A stretch of 64,000 nucleotides of DNA. Origin: Protofrankia sp963555915. GTDB lineage: Bacteria > Actinomycetota > Actinomycetes > Frankiales > Frankiaceae. Each line of letters starts with the position of its first letter. Within the stretch, counting starts at the first letter, position 1. The DNA lies in NCBI RefSeq assembly GCF_963555915.1, contig NZ_CAUVXL010000046.1:33962-97961 (forward strand). The letters are read 5' to 3'. Shown here in pieces: positions 25,740-34,954 of the stretch. The notes beneath the pieces are model-generated. The model made no database searches. It had not been told where the DNA came from and was given only the letters and a program-made list of their open reading frames with translations. Both the position numbers and the translations under genes were made by a program.

Positions 25740-27616
25740 CACCGGTTTGCCTGGTAGGTGTAAATGCGGGCGGTCGGGCTGGTGAAGAAAACCTGGAAGC
25801 GTGGCGAGCGCGCGACCGCGTCCTCCAGGGAGTTCAACGCTCCCGGTGGCGTGAGCCCGAAGACATCGGCATAGACGTCCTGCGAGGTCGCGAACGCAAG
25901 ATACCCATGGGTGGAGTACTGCCGCAGCACCGCGACGACATCGTCGAGGTCGGCCGCGCCCAGCTGGCGGTTGCGGAACCTGACCGCGTGCAGCAGGTTG
26001 GGGTCGTCATCACTTCCTGGACTCCGAAATTCCGGGTATCTCGGGCCGTACCGGAGGGGAAAGTCGGGGCCGGCGAGAAGGAGGACAGACCCCGTTGCGG
26101 CATGGGTGTCGAAGTAGTCGGCGGCCCGGACGGTATCCGGCGTCATGATGTTGATTTCCTCCTGCCCGGTGAACGCGGGCAGGAACATGGCGACCAGAGC
26201 GCCGGTCACGATGCTGACCGATGGCATCTGGCGCAGGCGCCATCCGCCGTCGGTGGGTTCGAGGGCGAGGGCGCCGAGAACGGATGCGAACGGCAGGGCG
26301 AACAGCACGACCCGCAGCGACGCCTCGCCGCCGTAGTTCTGGGCGAACACGATCCCTACGGGGACCACCGCGAGCACCAGCGCGATCCCGACCGCGCGTT
26401 CCCCCCGGCGCAGGCCACGCCAGGCGCCGATGATGGCCAGCAAGCACACGGAGGCCGTGAGTGCGTACCCGGCGCGCGCATTGAAGATTTTTCCGGGCTG
26501 GGGGGAGAACTCGTGGACGTGCGCGTTCGTGGCGTTGGCAACCGGGTTCGCTCCGGAAAGCAGGCCGAAATTGTGCTCGACGTAACCGAGGTTCGGCGCG
26601 AGCCAGGCCAGGGCGAGTCCGGCCAGCACAAGTGTCAGCCACCGTGGCCGGAGGTATCCCGCGACACTCAATGCGCCCATTCCGGCGACGATCAGGTACG
26701 GAGTGAGCTGGTGGCTGACGACCACCGCTGCCTGTAGCATGCAGATGATCGTGATGGCCGTCCGTCGCGCGGCTTTCCCGGTAACCGCGGTGAGCTCGAC
26801 GGTCGGCTGCCGGGTGCCCAGGAACCGCAGCGCGACCAGATACAGACCGAGGCCCATTGTGAGCCCGAATGCCTGCGGGGCGAAATAGCTCTGACCCACC
26901 CAGTTTGTGACGACGAAAAGGAAAGCGGCCATGGCGGCGGTGCGGGTACGGCCGGTCAGGGTCCGTGCGGTCGCGGCGACTATGCCGGCCTGGACGAGCG
27001 GAAAGAAGACCTCGGCCCAGGCCGCGTATGTCACCGGATTGCGCTGACCGGCGAGCCGGCCGAACAGCGTGGCGACCGCAAAGAATCCCGGCCACCGATG
27101 GTAGATGTCGATTCCGGGGTCGATACTGCCGTGTACGTCGATGTACCGGACGACGCCGATGTGCTTGTACACCCATGGGTAGTGTGGAACGTCCGCGCAC
27201 AGTGGCACCGTCCCGTAGAGGACGACCACGGTTGCGGTGAGGAAACCGGCGAGCAACCACGGTCTCGACCGCCGCTGGCACAGCGCGCCCGCGTGTCCGA
27301 TGACCAGCAGGGCGAGTCCGGCGTACCAGCGCACGGGCAGGGCCGGCGGCAGGCCGTAGTCCCCGAGGGAGTCCATCCGGATGCCGCCAAGGGACGTCGC
27401 CCACATGATGATGCCGGTGGTGCCCACCGTCATGGTCAGTGTGAGCCCGCCCAGATTCCGGGCCGCAGCGGTCGAGCCCGTAACTGTCGAGCCCGTAACT
27501 GTCGTGCTCGTGGTCGTGCTCGTGCTCGTGGTCGTGGTCGTGGTCGTGGTCGTGCTCGGGAGCGGGACCGACGCCAACGGTTGGGTCAACGTGTGGATCG
27601 GCGGGTTGGCGGTCAT
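25739..27616 (-). CDS. Large membrane protein, possible glycan polymerase or GT-C transferase
   Basis: The 625-residue protein has a Ser/Thr-rich cytoplasmic N-terminus (nine successive Thr near residue 25), then about 12 hydrophobic helices between residues 60 and 480, and a soluble extracytoplasmic C-terminus of about 130 residues ending YTYQANR. A loop after the second helix (HYPWVYKHIGVVRYIDVHGS and IDPGIDIYHRWPGFFAV) is rich in Asp, His and Arg, as in GT-C transferases and Wzy-like polymerases. The start at ATG 27616 gives 4-base overlap with the upstream gene; the frame remains open upstream without a better start. A role in extending or polymerising the glycan is inferred from topology and context, not from a diagnostic motif. 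Confidence 0.6.
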
Positions 27617-27999
27617 CCCCGGTGTCTCCGCTGCCGTTCGGGGGCCGTCGCGGACAGTTCGCCGAGCGCTCGCCGAAGATCCCAGGCGAGCACGCCGCTG
27701 GATGCGAGTCCGAGGCAGCTCAGGAGCGCCTCCGGGTTCCACCAGCCGACCTCGATGGTGACCACCGCCACGAGGGTTAGCGTAGCGAGGCTGACGCTTA
27801 CCGTAACTGCGAGCCACGTAAGGACATCGTCCAAACGGAGCGTGGTCAGTGCTGCCGCGCCGGGCAGCAGCACTGTGGCCAGCAGAGCCAGCACGGTCCG
27901 CACCGGTGAGTGCGTGCCGGTGCCGGCCGCCAGCAGGGTCAGCACGGCAAGCGCCAGCAGGGCGCAGTCCACCGCGCATCGACGCCGCGGTTCGGTCAC
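27613..27999 (-). CDS. Small four-helix membrane protein of the glycan locus
   Basis: The 128-residue protein contains about four hydrophobic helices (CALLALAVLTLLAAG, VLALLATVLLPGAAAL, WLAVTVSVSLATLTLVAVVTI, LLSCLGLASSGVLAW) and a basic C-terminal tail. I know no family for it. Its GTG start overlaps the stop of the second flippase by 4 bases and its own stop overlaps the next ATG by 4 bases. That places it in the transcription and translation unit and suggests that it works with the polymerase-like protein encoded next. Confidence 0.6.
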   Translation of the reverse strand: MTEPRRRCAVDCALLALAVLTLLAAGTGTHSPVRTVLALLATVLLPGAAALTTLRLDDVLTWLAVTVSVSLATLTLVAVVTIEVGWWNPEALLSCLGLASSGVLAWDLRRALGELSATAPERQRRHRG

Positions 28000-29423
28000 G
28001 TGTCTGCTCCTGTGTTCATCAGGTCACGCGGATCGCCCGCGGATGGGATCTGTGGCGAGGGGGTCGGGCCGGGCTGGCCGTCGGTGGGCTGGCCGCCGGT
28101 GGGCTGGCCGCCGGTGGGCAGGCATCCGGTGGGCGTTGTGCGGGCGGTGATCCGGCGTGCCAGACCGGGAGCGACGAGCAGGGCGCCCACGCTGTGCGCG
28201 GCGAGCCAGGCGGACGCCGCCCCGGTGGTGCCCCACCACCGGGTCAGCGGGAAGAGTGTCAGGAAAAGCACGAACAGTGACATGACTTGGATGGCGCAGC
28301 TGCGCCGGCTCAGTCCGTCCAGGCGCCACAGCACGCAGCGCAGCGTCACCGCGGCCTGCGGGATACTCGCGACGAGCAGCAGCCGCAGCGCGGTGGTGCC
28401 GCCGTTGACGTAGGTCCGGCCGTACGGGGCGAGCAGCAGCGGAGCCGCGATCACCGCCAGTGCCACGCCCGCCAGTAACCCGGGTCCGAATCGGCGCAAC
28501 GCCGACCGGGTGAGGGCCGTGGCCGTGTCCACGGCGCTGGCTGCCTGGATGGTCAGGGACAGGCCCACGGACAGGACAAGCGACTCGACCGCCAACACAA
28601 TCGTGAACCCGACCGAGAAGGATGCGTTCGCGTCGTCTCCGCACCAGGCCAGGACGCCGAGCGGTACCGCCACCACGCCGGTCTGCGCGGCCAGCAGCGC
28701 CCCGTAGTCCCAGGCGAGAAAGCGCAGTAGCGCCGATCGCGCGGGCTTGTCCGGGCGTCGGGTACGGCTGCGCGGGCCGTCGACCAACCCGCGGCGCAGC
28801 AGCCAGCTGCCGATCGGCACGGTCAGGGCGGCCATCGGCAGGACCCACGCGAGGAAGACCGCGTGGGAGCTGCCCATTCGGGTCAAGATGATCAATAGGA
28901 GTATCTTGGCGAGCCCGAACACGGTGTTCTCCACCGGGACCCAACCGGCCCGACCGACCGTGGCGAGCACCGAGTCCTGCAGGGCGAACAGCGTCCAAAG
29001 GGCCGCGGCCACCGGAAACAGCACCTCGAGGCCGGGGTCCGCGTGCAGGAAGCCCAGCCCCCTGGACACCGCCGGCCCGACCAGGACGACCGCTCCGCCG
29101 ATCATGAGCGCGGCCGTGCCGCCGAGACCGAAGGAGAGCCCGACCATCCGCCGCCGGCCCGGTGTGATCGGCAACAGCCGGGGCAGCGTCGCGTTCAGGT
29201 TGAGATCGGCGACAGCCCCGATCGTCTGCATGACAACCACCAGGACCGTGTCCCGTCCGATCTGGGCGGGCGGGCACAGCCGGGCGGCGATGACCCAGAA
29301 GGCCACGCCCAGCGCCGATGTTGCCACGGTCGTGGTCATCAACGCGTTCGCGGTCCGTACCAGGGCCCGTTCCCGGTCGGCCGGGCCGCGGTGGCCGTGG
29401 CCGTGGTGTGCGCTCACGTCCAT
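27996..29423 (-). CDS. Second MOP-type polysaccharide flippase-like protein
   Basis: The 475-residue membrane protein has the same plan as the flippase at 24171-25739, including the shared loop LFALQDSVLATVGRAGWVPVENT, so the two are paralogues. About 12-14 helices run from residue 25 (ALMTTTVATSALGVAFWVIA) to residue 440. The C-terminal tail carries a TGGQPTGGQPTDGQP repeat. The ATG at 29423 opens with MDVSAHHGHGHRG and gives a 10-base overlap with the upstream transferase gene; the frame remains open to 29606. Two exporters in one locus suggest two distinct lipid-linked substrates or a two-step path. Confidence 0.8.
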   Translation of the reverse strand: MDVSAHHGHGHRGPADRERALVRTANALMTTTVATSALGVAFWVIAARLCPPAQIGRDTVLVVVMQTIGAVADLNLNATLPRLLPITPGRRRMVGLSFGLGGTAALMIGGAVVLVGPAVSRGLGFLHADPGLEVLFPVAAALWTLFALQDSVLATVGRAGWVPVENTVFGLAKILLLIILTRMGSSHAVFLAWVLPMAALTVPIGSWLLRRGLVDGPRSRTRRPDKPARSALLRFLAWDYGALLAAQTGVVAVPLGVLAWCGDDANASFSVGFTIVLAVESLVLSVGLSLTIQAASAVDTATALTRSALRRFGPGLLAGVALAVIAAPLLLAPYGRTYVNGGTTALRLLLVASIPQAAVTLRCVLWRLDGLSRRSCAIQVMSLFVLFLTLFPLTRWWGTTGAASAWLAAHSVGALLVAPGLARRITARTTPTGCLPTGGQPTGGQPTDGQPGPTPSPQIPSAGDPRDLMNTGADT

Positions 29424-32284
29424 GGTGATACCGGCTGGTCGTCGGTCGGCCGGCGCTCGGTCGACCGGTCGTGAGCTGCCCGGTGGCGGGACCGCAGATA
29501 ACACGCCGGACCAGCGGCCATCCCGGCAAGCTCGTGAAACCAGAGCCGGCGCATGGGCAGTTCGGCTGGAGCGGCCGCGCGGTGACCGGCGGCCGGTGGC
29601 CGCCACGGTGTGTCGGTGACCCTGCGGCCGGTCCGTCGCCGACTCGCCCGTAGGTGACCGACCCCGGCGGGGATCGCGACGAGCAGGCCCGGAGCCGTGG
29701 CAGGGTCAAGCAGGTACTTGAAGAGGAACGAGGTCAGCCCGGTGCCGTAGCCGAAAAGCTGCCGGCGCAGCGCATCCAGATCGGCCCGGTGACTGTGCCA
29801 GACCAGTGCCGCCGGCTCATAGGCGACGGCGTGTCCGGCCAGCAGCAGGCGGACGAAGACGTCGAGGTCCTCGCCGCCGGCCGACGCGGTGCCCGCACCG
29901 AGGGCCGCGTCGAAGCCGCCGACGCCACGCAGCGCATCGCGGCGAAACGCCATGTTCGCGCCAGTACCGAACGCCCCCGCGCTGTACGGGTACAGCGGGC
30001 CCGGCCGTCGGGACCGATCGAGGTCGAACAGCGTTGGCCGGCAGCTCGTCGCCCATGACACGCGGGCGTCGAAGTACCGTTCCGCCGGGCTGTCCAGAGT
30101 GGCCGCGGCGACGAGTCCGGTGACGCAGGCCACATCGGGCCGGCGCTCGAAGCCGCGCACCAGGCCGCGGATCCAGCCGGCGTCCACGGTCACGTCGTCG
30201 TCGGTAAAGGCGACGATCTCACCGCTCGCGGCGCTCAGACCCGCGTTGCGCGCCCGTGAAAGCCCTGGCCGCGGCTCCACGACATACCGGAACCGGGGGT
30301 CGCCGGCGGTATGGGTGGCGAACATGGTCCGGGTCGCACGGTCGGTCGGCGCGTTGTCGACGATGACGACGTCGAGCCGGGGCCAGTCCAGGGCGCGCAG
30401 CGAGACCAGGCTGGTGGCGAGCTGAGTCGGACGGTCACGGGTGCACACCACAACACTGACCGCCGGGGTCGACACCGTCCGGCGGCATGCATGACTGACG
30501 GTGATCGGGGGCGCCAGGGCCGGTTCCGGTTCCGGTTCGGGTGCGGGTGCGGGTGCCGGTTCTGGCAGCTGGGCGAGCCCGTCGGCGTCCAGGTGAGCGC
30601 GGATGGCGTCGCCGAGCTGACCGGCGGCCAGCGCCCGCACCGTCACGTCATCAAGGACGTCCTCGTCGAGATCGACATGCAGGAAGCCGAGCGGTGTGCC
30701 GTGCAGGCGGATCAGGACGCGGGCCTCGCGGTACGGCTCGCCCGCGGCGTCGAGCGGCTCGGGCGGGATGACTGTCGGTGCGGCCAGCTCGACCTCCCCG
30801 CACCAGATCAGCCTGTTCGCCGATGCCGACCCACCTGTGGTGGCAGCTGGCGCCGGCCGGTCCAGGAGCGCATTCGCGAGGTAGGCACCCGGACCCCGGA
30901 CGATCCCGGCCAGCTCCGCGGCGGACAACGATCGTGGATAGCCGTGTTGCTTGCCCAGGTTCTTAGGGCTGTTCGGATCGACCATGTGGCGTAGTCCGTG
31001 CGGCGCTCGTCGCAGCAGCTCGCGCCGTTCCCGCGGCCGGGTCAGCAGCCGTTTGGTGACCATCGCACCGAGACCGATGCCGTAGCCGTGCACCTGCCGG
31101 CGCAGCTGCGCCTGGCTCCGCCGGTGTGCATGGCGGACCAGCGCGGCCGGTTCGTAGACGAGGGCGTGTCCGGCCATCACCACCGACAGGTGCATGTCGA
31201 GGTCCTCGCCTCCGCGCGCACGCGTCCCCGCGCCCAGCCGGATGTCGAACCCGCCCAAGGCCCGCAGCACGTCCGCGCGAAACGCGCTGTTCGCGCCGCT
31301 GCCGAACACCCCGGCCGCGAACGGATACAGGAGGTCGTCCCCTCGATGCTCACGAAGGTCGAAGCGGTGGTGTTCGAAGCCCTTCCCGAAGCCACCGAAC
31401 CGTTCGAAGAGCACCTGGGCGTCGGTGTCGAGCGCGAGCGGCATGATCAGTCCGGTCGCGCAGGCCACCCGCGGGTCGACAAAGCCCGCCAGCAGGAATT
31501 CCAGCCAGCGGCGGTCGACCTCGATGTCGTCATCGGTGAACACGACCAGCGGCGTCGAGATCGCGGCGAGACCGGCATTGCGGGCGCGGGAGAGTCCCGC
31601 GGCGGGCTCGGCCACGTAGCGGATGTCGGCGAGCCCGGCCCGCCGCAGCAGTGCCGGCACCCCGCTGTCACGCGGTCGGTTGTCGACCACGACGATGTCC
31701 GCCGGGCGTACCGTCTGGGCGGTGATGCCCGCCAGCGTGCGGGTCAGTGCCGCTGATGCGCAGCAGGTTGTCACGACCACTGTCGCGGATTGTCCCGGCG
31801 ACACCGGTCGACACACATCCGACTCACCGAGCCCACCGAGCCCACCGAGCCCACCGAGCCCACCGAGCCCACCGAGCGGCAGGACGGGCGGGACGGTGAG
31901 ACCGTCGGCACGCAGGTGGGCCGAGATCCGTGCTCCCAGGGCGTCCTCGATCAGGCCGGCGAGCTGGCGCGCCGGCAGTCCGGCCGGGCCGGCCGGGTCG
32001 CTCGATACCGCAACCACCCCGAGCGGTCGGCCGTGCAGCCGCACCAGGACGCGCCCCGGCCGCTCGTCGGTGAGCACGGGGATGGGGCCGGACAGTTCGA
32101 CCTCGTGCAGGGCGGCCGGGCCGTCGGCAAACGGCGACCAACTTCGATCGCGGCGTGCGACGGGCGGGCTGGCGCGCTGCCCGGAGCACTCGGGTGATCG
32201 CTGGCTGGGGAGGTCCGGTCCGGCCCCGGCACCGGCTCGATCGGTGCCGATGTCGGCTCGATCGGTGGCTACCCGGCGCGTCAC
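29414..32284 (-). CDS. Tandem duplicated glycosyltransferase, two family 2 domains
   Basis: The 956-residue protein is two copies of one module. Each module has a small domain containing the line VLxRLHGxPLGxxxxD (near residues 75 and 525) followed by a GT-A glycosyltransferase of family 2. The donor DDD motif is VFTDDDIEVDRRW near residue 250 and AFTDDDVTVDAGW near 695. The acceptor-side ED motif is GGEDLDMHLSV near 361 and GGEDLDVFVRL near 805. Both modules keep the catalytic acids, so both may be active, possibly adding alternate sugars. Linkers carry GLG and PEP repeats. The GTG at 32284 overlaps the upstream stop by 4 bases. Confidence 0.88.
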   Translation of the reverse strand: MTRRVATDRADIGTDRAGAGAGPDLPSQRSPECSGQRASPPVARRDRSWSPFADGPAALHEVELSGPIPVLTDERPGRVLVRLHGRPLGVVAVSSDPAGPAGLPARQLAGLIEDALGARISAHLRADGLTVPPVLPLGGLGGLGGLGGLGGLGESDVCRPVSPGQSATVVVTTCCASAALTRTLAGITAQTVRPADIVVVDNRPRDSGVPALLRRAGLADIRYVAEPAAGLSRARNAGLAAISTPLVVFTDDDIEVDRRWLEFLLAGFVDPRVACATGLIMPLALDTDAQVLFERFGGFGKGFEHHRFDLREHRGDDLLYPFAAGVFGSGANSAFRADVLRALGGFDIRLGAGTRARGGEDLDMHLSVVMAGHALVYEPAALVRHAHRRSQAQLRRQVHGYGIGLGAMVTKRLLTRPRERRELLRRAPHGLRHMVDPNSPKNLGKQHGYPRSLSAAELAGIVRGPGAYLANALLDRPAPAATTGGSASANRLIWCGEVELAAPTVIPPEPLDAAGEPYREARVLIRLHGTPLGFLHVDLDEDVLDDVTVRALAAGQLGDAIRAHLDADGLAQLPEPAPAPAPEPEPEPALAPPITVSHACRRTVSTPAVSVVVCTRDRPTQLATSLVSLRALDWPRLDVVIVDNAPTDRATRTMFATHTAGDPRFRYVVEPRPGLSRARNAGLSAASGEIVAFTDDDVTVDAGWIRGLVRGFERRPDVACVTGLVAAATLDSPAERYFDARVSWATSCRPTLFDLDRSRRPGPLYPYSAGAFGTGANMAFRRDALRGVGGFDAALGAGTASAGGEDLDVFVRLLLAGHAVAYEPAALVWHSHRADLDALRRQLFGYGTGLTSFLFKYLLDPATAPGLLVAIPAGVGHLRASRRRTGRRVTDTPWRPPAAGHRAAAPAELPMRRLWFHELAGMAAGPACYLRSRHRAAHDRSTERRPTDDQPVSPWT
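31827..31876 (-). repeat. 9-base tandem repeat encoding Gly-Leu-Gly
   Basis: About five units of ACCGAGCCC (plus-strand reading) encode repeated Gly-Leu-Gly in the linker before the first GT2 domain of the duplicated transferase. The array is a multiple of three long, so it does not break the frame. Confidence 0.9.
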
Positions 32285-33075
32285 CGCGGATCTCCTGCGA
32301 CCCGGACCACCGCGGGCGCCGGCGCCGGCGGCGGCGGCGATTGCAGCACCCGGGCACGGATCCGGCGAGCTGATCGCCAGGCCCGGGTGCGCAGCAGTTC
32401 CCCACCCGGCGCGGGCGGACCGTCCCCGTCCAACCAGCTGCGTAGCCGGGCGTCAGAGGTGCTCGCCGCGACGGTGAGCCGGGCGATGGCCAGGGTGTCG
32501 TCGGCCGCGTGCGACAACGCGTTGCGCACCGCGCAGGCGGAGTTGAAGCCTGCCTCGGCGACCGCGGCCCGGGTCCGCCGGTCATAGTTGCCGTGCGGGT
32601 AGGCGAACGAGGCGACGGGCGCGCCGGTGCGGCCGGTCAGGTGGCGGCGCGACGTGACGATGTCGTTTTCGAGATCGGGGCCGGCCAGCTCATCGAGGCG
32701 TCGGTGGGTGTGGCTGTGCGCGCCGATCTCCACGCCGAGTGCGGCCAGTACGATCAGATCCTGTTCGCGCAGCATTCCCGGTTGGCCGATCCACGATGTC
32801 GTCACGTAGACAGTGGCGGCCCCGATGCCCGCGGCCAGCCGCCGGCACGCGGCAAAAGTGTCGGCGTAACCGTCGTCGAACGTGATGACAATCGTGTCCT
32901 CGGATGGAGATCCGGCCCGCAGCGCGCCGGCGTACTGCGACACGGTCATCGGTGTGCGGCCGCATTCCGCGATGAAGTGACAATGCCGGTCGAACGCGTC
33001 GGTACTGACCGTCCACCGGCCCAGACCCGGCCGCGGATGGTCGGAAACAGCATGGTAGAGCAGGACGGGGATCAT
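32281..33075 (-). CDS. Polysaccharide deacetylase (carbohydrate esterase family 4)
   Basis: Predicted to remove N- or O-acetyl groups from a glycan; metal dependent. Within 264 residues the NodB domain is complete: motif 1 TFDDGYADTF near residue 72 (the two Asp), the zinc histidines in GAHSHTHRRLDEL near residue 125, and YPHGNYD near residue 155. The N-terminal segment IPVLLYHAVSDHP is typical of this family. No signal sequence is visible from the ATG at 33075, which shares a base with the preceding stop (TAATG), so the enzyme is likely cytoplasmic or exported by another route. It may trim the lipid-linked precursor before export. Confidence 0.88.
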   Translation of the reverse strand: MIPVLLYHAVSDHPRPGLGRWTVSTDAFDRHCHFIAECGRTPMTVSQYAGALRAGSPSEDTIVITFDDGYADTFAACRRLAAGIGAATVYVTTSWIGQPGMLREQDLIVLAALGVEIGAHSHTHRRLDELAGPDLENDIVTSRRHLTGRTGAPVASFAYPHGNYDRRTRAAVAEAGFNSACAVRNALSHAADDTLAIARLTVAASTSDARLRSWLDGDGPPAPGGELLRTRAWRSARRIRARVLQSPPPPAPAPAVVRVAGDPR

Positions 33076-34049
33076 TAAGCGCTCCGGTGCGAATCGGCGA
33101 CGCGGGTCGCGTTGCCGGAATTTCGCCATGGGAAGTACCGGCCGTGGACATATCCAGCGGTGGTGATTCCCAGACCCGTGACGGTCGCACCCACGCGCGT
33201 CCAGTGGCGGGGTGCGCCGAGATCGCGGTATAGCGCCCGGGGGAGAACCCGGCGTATGTAGTCCTTCTCGCTGGCCAGCGCCGCGTTGTCGCCGACGTTG
33301 CGGGCCACCGCGGCCTTGGACAGGCCCTCGGCATAGCAACGGGCCCGGAAGTACCGCCAGGTTGTGCGTTCCCGGGTGACGCGGTGGCCTACCCGCGCCA
33401 GCGGCTGGTAAAGCAGGACCGCGGTCGGATCGTATGCGCGCAGCCGGATTGCGAACTCGGTCTCCTCACAGCCCAGCGGTCGGGCACCGAGGCGACCGAG
33501 TCCGTCGGTAAAGCCACCCACCTGATCGAAGACCGTTCGCCGGAATGACATGCCGGCACCGATGGGGTTTCGGACCGGTGCGCTGGCCGTGGGCAGTCCG
33601 GTGTAGCTGCATCCGACCACCCAGTCGAATTCCGGTGGGAACCATGATGGGCGGTTCGACGGCCAGCGGGGCTCGGCCAGCCCGCCGACACCGGCGATGG
33701 TCGGGTCGGAATACGGAGCCAACAGGTGCGCCAGCCACGCCGGTTCAGCCTCGGCGTCGTCATCAAGGAAGGCGATGACGTCGCCGGTGGCGGCCGCGAT
33801 ACCGGTGTTACGGGCTCCGGACAGACCCTGGTGGCCGTTGTTGACCATGACATTGACGCCGGGCAGGCCGGCTGCCGCACGTCGGTGCAGCTCGCGGTTG
33901 TGGTCAATGACGACGATGATTTCGTGGGCGGGAGCGGTCTGGGCCGAAAGGCTCGCCACGGCCCGTTCCAGATCCGCCCACCGGTCTTCGGTGTATGCGC
34001 AGATCACGACGGACGCACATGGTGTGGACCGGCCGTCGACGGCTGTCAT
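33075..34049 (-). CDS. Glycosyltransferase family 2 protein
   Basis: The 324-residue protein is a GT-A transferase: SVVICAYTEDRWADLERAVAS opens the nucleotide-binding half, with the donor site AFLDDDAEAEP near residue 95 and the acceptor-side LGCEETEFAIRLR near residue 190. A hydrophobic C-terminal helix (VGATVTGLGITTAGYV) may touch the membrane. Its start ATG 34049 overlaps the next upstream stop by 4 bases. Like its neighbours it presumably adds one sugar to a lipid-linked acceptor at the inner face of the membrane; donor and acceptor are not predictable here. Confidence 0.9.
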   Translation of the reverse strand: MTAVDGRSTPCASVVICAYTEDRWADLERAVASLSAQTAPAHEIIVVIDHNRELHRRAAAGLPGVNVMVNNGHQGLSGARNTGIAAATGDVIAFLDDDAEAEPAWLAHLLAPYSDPTIAGVGGLAEPRWPSNRPSWFPPEFDWVVGCSYTGLPTASAPVRNPIGAGMSFRRTVFDQVGGFTDGLGRLGARPLGCEETEFAIRLRAYDPTAVLLYQPLARVGHRVTRERTTWRYFRARCYAEGLSKAAVARNVGDNAALASEKDYIRRVLPRALYRDLGAPRHWTRVGATVTGLGITTAGYVHGRYFPWRNSGNATRVADSHRSA

Positions 34050-34954
34050 GCGTAGCTCGCCGAGGTGGTGCCGGCCAGGTCGGGGTGGTCGCCGGTGCCC
34101 TGCTGGTGGGGGCTGCCCGCGGTCGACGTACCAGGCGTACCAGGCGTACCAGGCGTACCAGGCGTACCAGGCGTACCAGGGGAGACGACGGTGCCGTGCG
34201 CGGCGGCCCGAGCGACTGGAACGTCGTGCCGACGTAGCCGCTCGGACACGATCGTGCGCAGTACCCGCAGCCCGTCGCTGCCGGCTCGCAGGTTTGACTC
34301 GCCGTGAACACGGGGCTGCTCGAAACTGCCCACCTCGGTGATGCGCAGGCCAGCCATTGCCACCCGCAGCATGATCAATGTTTCGATCTCAAAGCCGTCA
34401 CCCCATTGGCGAACTCCGCCATGCCGGCCGGGCTCGAGCCCCAGCGCGGGTAGGCATGCGCGGGAGAAGGCGTTGTAGCCATAGCAGAGATCGGTGAAGC
34501 GTCGGCGGAACAACAGATTGGCCAGGACGCACAGGCCGCGGTTTCCCAGCCGGCGGGTGCGGGTGATGTCAGCGCTGCCACCGCCGTGGGCGAAGCGCGT
34601 TCCCTTGGCGAAGTCCGCTCCGTTCCGAAGGGCGTCGAGGAAGTCTGCGATCTCACCGGGATCCGCCGAACCGTCGGCGTCCAGCATGACGATGAAGTCG
34701 CCGGTGGCGGCGGCGAAGCCGCAGGCAAGAGCGTTCCCCTTACCGCGTCGTGTCTGGTGCACGACGACTGTGTCAGGGCGGAGTTCGCATGCGATCCGCA
34801 CGGTGTCGTCACTGGACCGGCCGTCCACCAGGATTATCTCCGCGTCCGGTGGCAGCCGGCGGAAGACGTCGGGTATGTTTTTCGCCTCGTTGAGCGTTGG
34901 AATAACGATGCTAACCGAGAGAGGGGCCACTGGACGCCGCAACGTCTCGAACAA
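34046..34954 (-). CDS. Glycosyltransferase family 2, polyprenyl-phosphate sugar synthase type
   Basis: The first gene of the ten-gene chain. The 302-residue GT-A protein has SIVIPTLNEAKNIPDVFRRL, ILVDGRSSDDT and MLDADGSADPGEI (the DxD donor site) and the acidic GDGFEIETLIML near residue 205, the pattern of dolichol- or polyprenyl-phosphate sugar synthases. It could make a lipid-phosphate sugar donor for the membrane transferase. The start is settled by a clean GGAGG located 7 bases before a TTG at 34954; there is no ATG near it. The tail carries Gly-Thr-Pro repeats. Confidence 0.85.
   Translation of the reverse strand: MFETLRRPVAPLSVSIVIPTLNEAKNIPDVFRRLPPDAEIILVDGRSSDDTVRIACELRPDTVVVHQTRRGKGNALACGFAAATGDFIVMLDADGSADPGEIADFLDALRNGADFAKGTRFAHGGGSADITRTRRLGNRGLCVLANLLFRRRFTDLCYGYNAFSRACLPALGLEPGRHGGVRQWGDGFEIETLIMLRVAMAGLRITEVGSFEQPRVHGESNLRAGSDGLRVLRTIVSERLRRHDVPVARAAAHGTVVSPGTPGTPGTPGTPGTPGTSTAGSPHQQGTGDHPDLAGTTSASYA
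34128..34180 (-). repeat. 9-base tandem repeat encoding Gly-Thr-Pro
   Basis: Six units of GTACCAGGC (plus-strand reading) code the repeated Gly-Thr-Pro in the C-terminal tail of the first transferase of the locus. It is in frame and lies past the catalytic domain. Confidence 0.92.
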
